A stretch of 64,000 nt of DNA from Bacillota bacterium (GTDB lineage Bacteria; Bacillota; Clostridia; Christensenellales; SZUA-584): positions 62,001 to 126,000 of the forward strand of contig JAEWCC010000028.1 in NCBI GenBank assembly GCA_023390815.1, given 5' to 3'. A program made the position numbers and the translations under genes. The notes beneath the pieces are model-generated. The model ran no database searches. It was not told where the DNA came from and saw only the letters and a program-made list of their open reading frames with translations. This document shows, one piece after another, positions 58,103 through 64,000 of this stretch (its first letter is position 1; the number at the start of each line of letters is the position of its first letter).

Positions 58103-59447
58103 CTTCGTCCCTTTTGGCGGGGAGCCGGAGTTTTGTGCGCCGGGGAGGCAATGCTTTGATGGCGCGCTTTGCAGCGCCGCGGAGAAAAACTGTGAGTTTG
58201 AAGCGCCGGAATATTATTTTCTGCCACAAAATGCGCGTGCCGCGCCGCCCAAAGACAGTTTGGGCGTGCGCGGTGACTTTCCAATTCTAACGCGGCAGGT
58301 GAATGGAAAGCCGCTTATCTGGCTCGACAACGCGGCGACATCCCAGAAGCCGCAGTGTGTCATCGACGCGGTGAACCGGTATTATACGGAGAACAACTCC
58401 AACGTACATCGCGGCGCGCATGCACTTGCGCGGGAGGCGACCGCCGCTTACGAGGATGCGCGGGAGAAGATGGCGGCTTTTATCGGCGCGGGCTCGCGCG
58501 AGGAGATCGTATTCGTGCGCGGTACAACCGAGGCGATCAACCTTGTCGCGATGAGCTGGGGAACAGCGCATGTCGGGCCGGGGGATGAGATCGTGATCAC
58601 CGAGATGGAGCATCACTCCAACATCGTGCCGTGGCAAATGCTCGCGCAGAAGACCGGCGCGGTGCTGCGGGCAGCGCCCATGGACGACAACGGCGATGTG
58701 ATGCTGGACGCATTTGAACGGCTTTTCACACCGCGTACGCGCATCGCAGCCATCGCGCACGTATCCAACGTGCTGGGCACGGTGAATCCTGTGCGGAAGA
58801 TGGCGGATATCGCCCACCGGTACGGCGCAACGGTGCTGGTGGACGGCGCTCAGGCCGTGCCGCATCTGCCTGTGAACGTACGCGAACTGGACGCCGACTT
58901 TTACGCGCTTTCAGGCCACAAAATGTACGGACCGATGGGCATCGGCGTACTGTATGGCAAGCAGGCGCTGCTCGAAGCAATGCCGCCCTGGCAAAGCGGC
59001 GGCGGTATGATCCGGCATGTGCGCATAGAAGGTTCGCATTATCAGAACGCGCCCGCAAAATTCGAGGCGGGCACGGGCAGCATTGCGGATGCCGTCGGTC
59101 TCGGCGCGGCGGCGGATTACCTGATGCGCGTGGGCATGTCACGCATATCAGCGCACGAGCATATGCTTACACAGCGGCTGATGGGCGGCCTTGCCGGGCT
59201 GCGCGGTGTGCGTATCATCGGTACGCCCGCGGTCAAAGCCGGAGTCGTGACGTTTGTGACGGATACGGATCCTGAAGCGGTCGCGAGAAAGCTGGATGCG
59301 CAGGGTATCGCAATCAGAGCGGGACATCATTGCGCGCAGCCCGCTTTGCTGCGCTACGGGCTTACCAGCGCGGCGCGCGCTTCCTTTGGCATGTACAATA
59401 CCGCGGAAGAGGCGGATGCGCTCGTACGCGCGGTAGCGGAGATGTGA
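58089..59447 (+). CDS. Encapsulin cargo cysteine desulfurase (SufS-like)
   Basis: PLP enzyme releasing sulfur from cysteine as a persulfide. 452 aa: a SufS-type core from about residue 61 (RGDFPILTR), PLP-binding Lys in SGHKMYGPMG (about 278), His in TEMEHHSN, and the catalytic Cys in RAGHHCAQPALL (about 415). The N-terminal ~60 residues are an extension (PFGGEPEFCAPGRQC onward) with several Cys, predicted disordered, and probably the cargo-loading segment. It is shorter than the ~200-residue extension I recall for cyanobacterial cargo. ATG 58089 overlaps the shell stop, with GAGGTGGGA upstream. The frame is open to 57939 inside the shell gene, but that start is rejected. Confidence 0.93.
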   Translation: MTTGSFVPFGGEPEFCAPGRQCFDGALCSAAEKNCEFEAPEYYFLPQNARAAPPKDSLGVRGDFPILTRQVNGKPLIWLDNAATSQKPQCVIDAVNRYYTENNSNVHRGAHALAREATAAYEDAREKMAAFIGAGSREEIVFVRGTTEAINLVAMSWGTAHVGPGDEIVITEMEHHSNIVPWQMLAQKTGAVLRAAPMDDNGDVMLDAFERLFTPRTRIAAIAHVSNVLGTVNPVRKMADIAHRYGATVLVDGAQAVPHLPVNVRELDADFYALSGHKMYGPMGIGVLYGKQALLEAMPPWQSGGGMIRHVRIEGSHYQNAPAKFEAGTGSIADAVGLGAAADYLMRVGMSRISAHEHMLTQRLMGGLAGLRGVRIIGTPAVKAGVVTFVTDTDPEAVARKLDAQGIAIRAGHHCAQPALLRYGLTSAARASFGMYNTAEEADALVRAVAEM

Positions 59448-59460
59448 GTTTTTCGTGGCA

Positions 59461-59486
59461 GGGACAGCGCGGGCTGTCCCTTTTCA
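59461..59486 (+). terminator. Terminator of the encapsulin operon
   Basis: GGGACAGC gcg GGCTGTCCC followed by TTTTCATCTTC, 13 bases after the desulfurase stop. Confidence 0.8.
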
Positions 59487-59600
59487 TCTTCTTTGATCAT
59501 TTAAATCGGGTTTTGATAGCGTCGTAACGGAACTAATACTTGCTTGAAATACCCATACTCTGTAAAATAAGATTGATTCTACAAATAACAAGGAAAAAAC

Positions 59601-59806
59601 ATGACAAGAAGTACGTTGAAGAAAGTAAGGATTACCTTATGTGTTCTCCATGCGATTAATATCGCGATCTTCTTGATATCCTATCGGGCAGTCGGGTATG
59701 AATCACAATTTGCAAAGACGTATACGATAGTCTCTATGGTATCACTTTATTGTTTTGCTTGTTTATGCTGTTTCAGTACTACTTGCTGAAGCCGGATAAA
59801 GAATAA
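59601..59806 (+). pseudogene. Small membrane protein, probably frameshifted
   Basis: The open frame gives 62 aa with two hydrophobic segments (ITLCVLHAINIAIFLISY and TIVSMVSLYCFACLCCF) and stops at 59789. In another frame the second helix reads on as ITLLFCLFMLFQYYLLKPDKE to a stop at 59804-59806, a far more natural membrane-protein end. One base appears to be missing near 59736-59745. Family not recognised. Confidence 0.5.
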
Positions 59807-59895
59807 ACGCATTTGCCCCGTTCTGTTAGTCCGTCCTGAATATCTATCCGCCAACCGGCCCGTAATATTCCACAAATCAATACTTCAGTCGGAAA

Positions 59896-60474
59896 TCATG
59901 CCTGGCCGGAGCATATGGGCGCAGGATAGTCCATTTGAACGCGTATCTTTTCTGCTGTTTCAATTCCGGCGAGACGCCGGCATAGGTAAAGCCCGAGGTC
60001 GATTGCGGAGGTGACGCCTCCCGCGGTAATCACATTGCCTGCGTCCACGACACGCGCTTTGGATACGCTGCCCGCCATACGCTCGAGATACGGCATATGG
60101 TTGGGATGTGTTGTGGCGGGCTTGCCCGCGAGGGCTCCCGCTGCGCCCAAGACCAGTACGCCGCCGCACACGGCAGTCAACACGGCCTGCGGCGAAGCGC
60201 TGCGCACCCATTCCATAAACGTCTTATCGCCAAGCAGCTTTGCGACGCCGTTACCGCCCGGTATAAATATGTAGTCGTATTCGCCAAGGCTGCAGCCGAT
60301 TTGGTCGGGCAGTATTTCAAGCCCTTCGAAGGAGCGGACGGGGCTGTTCATCGCGCAGACATGGTATTCCATCTTCGGCATAAAGCCCATGGTTTTAAGG
60401 CGCGATATGGGGTCGTATACGCCGCAGAAGTCGAGTAGGGTCACGTCGTCATAGACGATTAATGCAAATTTCAT
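59896..60474 (-). CDS. DJ-1/PfpI family protein
   Basis: 192-aa class I glutamine-amidotransferase-like protein. YDDVTLLDFCGVYDP at the N-terminus and the nucleophile-elbow Cys in LTAVCGGVLVLGAAG (about residue 102) identify the DJ-1/PfpI/ThiJ superfamily, near the isonitrile-hydratase branch. The ATG at 60474 follows GGAGG; an upstream extension to 60576 is rejected. Reaction unknown. Confidence 0.88.
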   Translation of the reverse strand: MKFALIVYDDVTLLDFCGVYDPISRLKTMGFMPKMEYHVCAMNSPVRSFEGLEILPDQIGCSLGEYDYIFIPGGNGVAKLLGDKTFMEWVRSASPQAVLTAVCGGVLVLGAAGALAGKPATTHPNHMPYLERMAGSVSKARVVDAGNVITAGGVTSAIDLGLYLCRRLAGIETAEKIRVQMDYPAPICSGQA

Positions 60475-60547
60475 CGCAGCACCTCCGAAGGCAAACAAAA
60501 ATATGGTATCCATTTTATTACAGAAACCCGTATGCTGCCAGAAAATA

Positions 60548-61684
60548 TCAGAGATTTCCGTTGCGCCACAGGCCAATCAGCAGGTCCGCCATGCGGCCGT
60601 AACTCTTGACGCCGTCCTCCTGCATGTTGGCCTTAAGAAAGTTGTTGTTCATAGTCTCCGCCGCTTCGCTGACGGGGCTTTCAAACTGCTGCCAGTATTC
60701 CGAATAGGCGGTGAGATCACGGTTGATTCCTTCCGCGTAGGTATTGCGCAGCTCGAAGTATTTGTCGCTGTCCGCGCCGTAGAGCTGGTTCATTGCGTGA
60801 ATCAGCGCCAGCATCGTGCCGGAATAGCGTACGCTGGCATCGTTTGAATAGCTGGATACATAGTACGCGAGAAAGTTTGCCTCGTCCTCGCGCGAAAAGC
60901 CGCGCTGATGGGCGGTTTCGTGCAGGCAGGTAGAAGAGAACAGCAGCATGGGAATGTCGTTGTTGACGTTGGCTTCGCCGGTGTAGGGAAAGTAGATACC
61001 CGTGATATGCGTCCAGGACATCCCGACGGAATACAGCACCGGTTTGGCGCGGCCGAAGATGCCGCCCAGAAAACCGTTGCCTGAGGCCTCCGCCGCGTTG
61101 TTGTACAGCGCTTGCGTGCTTCGCATCATGTCATCCATCGAATCGATTGGCGTGAACACGCCCGCCTCGTTTTCGGGTACCTCGCCGCGAAGACTGTTGG
61201 CCTTCGTGATGATCGCCTGGCAGGTGGAGTAAAGCTCCTGTACCGTTGCAGGGGAGGTGTCGAGGCCCAGCGTCTGCCCCAGCGGCTGACGCGCATAGTT
61301 AAAGCCCCAGAGGCCAACGAATAATGCGTAGAGAATCGATACGGCACAGGCCAAAGCAAGAATGCGGCGCAAAAGGACGCGCCACCAGTCTTTCCTGGCC
61401 AGTATGGCGCGCACGATCATGAGTACGATAAACACTGCGGCTGTGATGATCGCTGCGTATAGCAGCAGCTCACCCAGCGAAAACGGAAGCCATCCCGTGA
61501 CGGTGGACAACCCCTGGTTGATGACACGGAATATCGCCTGCGAGTATACGTTTTCGGTGAAAGACGGCCAGAGAAACGATAGCCGGAAAAGCGCATAGAA
61601 AACCGGCCCCGGCAGAAGCCAAAGAAGCTTTAACAACGGATGTTTTCTCTTCTCAGACAAAGGAGTCGGCTGATTGCTGCGCAT
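60548..61684 (-). CDS. DUF3810 family membrane protein, putative zinc peptidase
   Basis: 378 aa with three N-terminal membrane helices (about residues 20-125) and a large domain with HETAHQRGFSREDEANFLAY, an HExxH metalloprotease-type motif of the DUF3810 family. Substrate unknown. ATG 61684 follows GAGGGA; the frame extends upstream but without support. Confidence 0.85.
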   Translation of the reverse strand: MRSNQPTPLSEKRKHPLLKLLWLLPGPVFYALFRLSFLWPSFTENVYSQAIFRVINQGLSTVTGWLPFSLGELLLYAAIITAAVFIVLMIVRAILARKDWWRVLLRRILALACAVSILYALFVGLWGFNYARQPLGQTLGLDTSPATVQELYSTCQAIITKANSLRGEVPENEAGVFTPIDSMDDMMRSTQALYNNAAEASGNGFLGGIFGRAKPVLYSVGMSWTHITGIYFPYTGEANVNNDIPMLLFSSTCLHETAHQRGFSREDEANFLAYYVSSYSNDASVRYSGTMLALIHAMNQLYGADSDKYFELRNTYAEGINRDLTAYSEYWQQFESPVSEAAETMNNNFLKANMQEDGVKSYGRMADLLIGLWRNGNL

Positions 61685-61712
61685 GTGAAATTCCCTCACA
61701 GTGATTGTATAT

Positions 61713-61748
61713 AAAAAAGCCGCGCAATGCAAATGTCAATGCGCGGCA
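61713..61748 (-). terminator. Terminator downstream of the prsW-like gene
   Basis: On the minus strand a GCCGCGC...GCGCGGC stem is followed by TTTTTTATAT, ending the dut-prsW transcript before the DUF3810 gene. Confidence 0.8.
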
Positions 61749-61796
61749 GGTATGTGCGAAACAGGGAACAATCTGTGAACGGATTGGGAATTCTCG

Positions 61797-62489
61797 TCAA
61801 CCGCAATGATGCTCTTTGGATTCGAGATAGTATTTTCTCAGTTTGATCAAACTCGAAATCCAAAGATAGGCGACGATCGGAATGAACAGCAGCGAGAGCA
61901 GCTGGTATTCCGACATCAGCACAAAATCGAACGCGCCGTGCAGCAGCGCGGGGATCAGCAGCGACTTTGTCATGTAGCCCCGGCATTTTCCGGGATGCGG
62001 GCAGTACTTTGCGAGTGCGAGATAATAGCCCATGATGATGCCCAATAGCATATGCACGGGTACGCTGACCAGCGCGCGCGTGATCCACAGGTCGGGCTGG
62101 ATCGCATAATACGAGATGACGTAGAATATGTTCTCCAACGTCGCGAAGCCCAGCGCGGCGATACCGCAGTATATGATGCCATCGAGCCGTTCGTTGAACG
62201 CGGGGTTGAAATACGCGTAGCGCAGTACGACGCGGCGTTTGAAAAACTCCTCGGACAAGCCTACGACAATAAACGCTTCGATTGCCTTGCCCAGGATACC
62301 GCTGAATATGTTGAAATACTGGCCGGTAAGTTCCACCACGATCGTGGGAATGGTCACCAGCATGCCCATCACAAATATCTTGATGAGCAGCCGCGCAGGT
62401 TCGCGGTCGTAGCGGTCATTAATTAACAGAAAGATGACCAGCGCCGCTCCGGGCGCCACTGCGAGCAGGATCAGATAAAAATAGTTCAT
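61797..62489 (-). CDS. prsW: PrsW family intramembrane metalloprotease
   Basis: 230-aa polytopic protein. GLSEEFFKRRVVLR carries the E-E-x-x-K motif and LLHGAFDFVLMS the H-x-x-x-D motif of PrsW proteases. In B. subtilis PrsW performs site-1 cleavage of the anti-sigma factor RsiW; whether a similar target exists here is unknown, and none is in the window. It lies 105 bases after dut on the same strand. Confidence 0.9.
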   Translation of the reverse strand: MNYFYLILLAVAPGAALVIFLLINDRYDREPARLLIKIFVMGMLVTIPTIVVELTGQYFNIFSGILGKAIEAFIVVGLSEEFFKRRVVLRYAYFNPAFNERLDGIIYCGIAALGFATLENIFYVISYYAIQPDLWITRALVSVPVHMLLGIIMGYYLALAKYCPHPGKCRGYMTKSLLIPALLHGAFDFVLMSEYQLLSLLFIPIVAYLWISSLIKLRKYYLESKEHHCG

Positions 62490-62594
62490 ATAATGCCCCG
62501 AAAACGGAAGTGTTGAATGGATTATGACTCAGTATATCCGAATGGCTGCTTATGGGCAAGAAATTTTCCAAAACCCCATAAATCACATAACGGG

Positions 62595-63032
62595 TCAGGT
62601 GCCGGAGGACCCGAAGCCGTTGGCACCGCGCTGCGTATCACTAATTTCGCTGACCTCCTGAACCGCCACCTCGAGCACGGGCTTGACCACCATCTGGGCA
62701 ATTCGCATGCCCTATTGAACGGAGAAAACCTGCTTGCCATGGTTGATCAGAATAATACCGATTTCGCCCCGGTAGCCGCAGTCGATGGTGCCGGGGGTAT
62801 TGAGCACGGTAATGGAATGCTTTAACGCCAGCCCGCTTCTCGGACGTACTTGCGCTTCCGTTCCCTTCGGAAGCTCCATAACGAGGCCGGTATGGATCAG
62901 CTTGGTTACACCCGGCTCGATGCTGGTATCGTCGACGGAACACAAGTCCAACCCTGCGTCTCCTTCGTGCGCGTAAGAAGGCAGTATCGCATCTTCATGA
63001 ATTCTTTTAATCTTTATGCTTGTTTTCTCCAT
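62595..63032 (-). pseudogene. dut: dUTP diphosphatase interrupted by an in-frame amber codon
   Basis: Hydrolyses dUTP to dUMP and pyrophosphate. All five trimeric dUTPase motifs are present in one frame: AHEGDAGLDL, RPRSGLALK, LNTPGTIDCGYRGEI, RIAQMVV and RGANGFGSSGT. A TAG at 62712-62714 falls between motifs 3 and 4 (FSVQ-stop-GMRIAQMVV), so normal translation would give 106 residues lacking motifs 4 and 5. Total length would be 145 codons, normal for the family. CAG, AAG or GAG to TAG is a single change. The start lies seven bases after the upstream gene's stop. Confidence 0.85.
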
Positions 63033-63039
63033 AATGATC

Positions 63040-64000
63040 CTATCGGTTTTTTATTCGGTCCTTAAAAAATACAGTAAGTACGAGGGAGTGTATTGCCGCA
63101 AGCACCGTTAAGACTGTAGTAAACAGGGGACCCCCGTTTAGCAGAAGTACACCGGCAACCGAGGCACCCAGGAACAAGATATACGCGATATACTTGATAC
63201 CTTTACTCCATACTAAGCTAAAAGCAGGATAGATGGTGGAATATTTTTTGATTTCATTCTCCAACTCGTGGTATCTGTTATCCCAATGTATCGCGATTCT
63301 TTCAATCTTAGCGCGCTTCAGGCATCGCAGAATGCAGCGCTCAATCTCTTCTTCGACTTCATCAGTGTTGTTGCACGGATTGCTATTTAAATAATTATAA
63401 TATTTATTGAGTAAGGTTTCAAGCAGATCAATGAAAATACGAGTCAGGCGGTTTGTTATTCTTAAGTTAAAAAGCTTTTCGCTAAGCTCGCTGTATACCG
63501 CTCCGTCTTTCTGACGGAAGAAGTTTTTCAATGACCTCAGCAGCAGTTCAATATCATCAATTTCCTTATAATGATAAGCTTCCTTATAGATATCGTCTAG
63601 CATTGCGCTTTGCTTAGCCATTTCTATGACTTTAGTAAACTGTTCATATCTTTTTTTAAACAACCGAAAACGCAAAATGCGCGGTTGTTTGATAATGTAT
63701 TCTTCCAATACGTCGGTTCTAAATGGCGGATTATCATGATTCTTCTTTGTCGCCGTGTTCAGGTAATACAAAATCAAAGTGACAAAGGATATTGGCTTGT
63801 CGTTGATGCTGATTATAAATTTTTTTCTGATGGATGACGGGTTATTCAGTGAAATCAACAAGGGGCCTTTCCAGTCTGGATCAAGCGTTGTAGATATGTG
63901 CCCATATCCGTCGGATACTGTTTTAACTTTGGAATGAAAAGTGCCCGCTAGGCTGTTGTCAACATATACATATTCCCGTGTACTGATCAGAACCGTATCG
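63040..64000 (-). CDS. Membrane protein with dCTP-deaminase/dUTPase-like domain (5' end outside window)
   Basis: The frame is open to the window edge, at least 319 codons. The visible N-terminal part (GYGHISTTLDPDWKGPLLIS, LNNPSSI) matches the C-terminal core of dCTP deaminase/dUTPase-fold domains. A long charged helical region (about 150 residues, RFRLFKKRYEQF onward) follows and two C-terminal membrane helices (YIAYILFLGASVAGVLLL and FTTVLTVLAAIHSLVLTVFF). It reads directly into dut. The catalytic half of the deaminase domain lies outside the window, so activity cannot be judged. Some dCTP deaminases defend against phages; this is only a possibility here. Confidence 0.7.
   Translation of the reverse strand, partial: DTVLISTREYVYVDNSLAGTFHSKVKTVSDGYGHISTTLDPDWKGPLLISLNNPSSIRKKFIISINDKPISFVTLILYYLNTATKKNHDNPPFRTDVLEEYIIKQPRILRFRLFKKRYEQFTKVIEMAKQSAMLDDIYKEAYHYKEIDDIELLLRSLKNFFRQKDGAVYSELSEKLFNLRITNRLTRIFIDLLETLLNKYYNYLNSNPCNNTDEVEEEIERCILRCLKRAKIERIAIHWDNRYHELENEIKKYSTIYPAFSLVWSKGIKYIAYILFLGASVAGVLLLNGGPLFTTVLTVLAAIHSLVLTVFFKDRIKNR

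Noticed and set aside
62712..62714. TAG in dut as evidence that UAG is a sense codon throughout this genome
   Set aside because: Several intact genes in the window (nagB, PIG-L, encapsulin shell, CPBP protease) end at TAG where their families normally end.

Overview
The window looks like a chromosomal segment of a Gram-positive, spore-forming Clostridia-type bacterium. Evidence: a SpoIIE homologue with its membrane domain and PP2C phosphatase domain, a SpoIID/LytB-domain protein, a PrsW-type protease, strong AGGAGG ribosome binding sites, and secreted proteins with cadherin-like, Big_2, FN3 and bacterial SH3 repeats. By eye the core genes are of medium-to-high GC, while roughly 9.4-34.5 kb is clearly AT-richer. 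I cannot name the genus.

Layout. (1) 1-10670, plus strand: a carbohydrate locus with an Rbs-type ABC importer (binding protein, double ATPase, permease), a TIM-barrel sugar isomerase/lyase, a PIG-L deacetylase and a Gfo/Idh dehydrogenase. After a terminator come a URO-D-family protein, NagB and an unusual fusion of a mannitol-1-phosphate dehydrogenase with a PfkB sugar kinase. Together they suggest import of an (acetyl)amino-sugar conjugate, its deacetylation and oxidation, and entry into glycolysis as fructose-6-phosphate. (2) 10671-36560: an accessory island ending at a tRNA-Pro(GGG) gene. It holds an IS3-family element, a WapA/RHS-type polymorphic toxin gene broken by one frameshift, a putative immunity gene, an Xis/integrase pair, and a 3,603-residue secreted repeat protein. 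Two copies of a ~155-bp repeat flank the giant gene, the first directly after the integrase and the second next to the tRNA. This looks like two modules stacked at one integration site. (3) 36838-46165: an envelope and sporulation block (secreted CARDB-like membrane protein, SpoIID-SH3 protein, SpoIIE) and enolase. (4) 46293-54825: mixed housekeeping and membrane genes, including a TetR regulator whose likely operator recurs in front of the next gene. (5) 54830-59447: a ParB-motif protein with an alpha/beta hydrolase, then a family 2A encapsulin shell gene overlapping its cysteine desulfurase cargo gene. (6) 59601-64000: a frameshifted small membrane protein, a DJ-1/PfpI protein, a DUF3810 putative protease, PrsW, a dUTPase gene interrupted by one in-frame amber codon, and the 3' part of a membrane protein with a dCTP-deaminase/dUTPase-like domain.

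The most noteworthy items are the encapsulin-cysteine desulfurase pair, the repeat-flanked giant surface protein with three ~0.85-kresidue modules, the dehydrogenase-kinase fusion, and the amber-interrupted dut beside a dCTP-deaminase-like gene. Several genes show what look like single-base deletions (RHS, IS transposase, small membrane protein). Sequencing error should be excluded before calling them pseudogenes.
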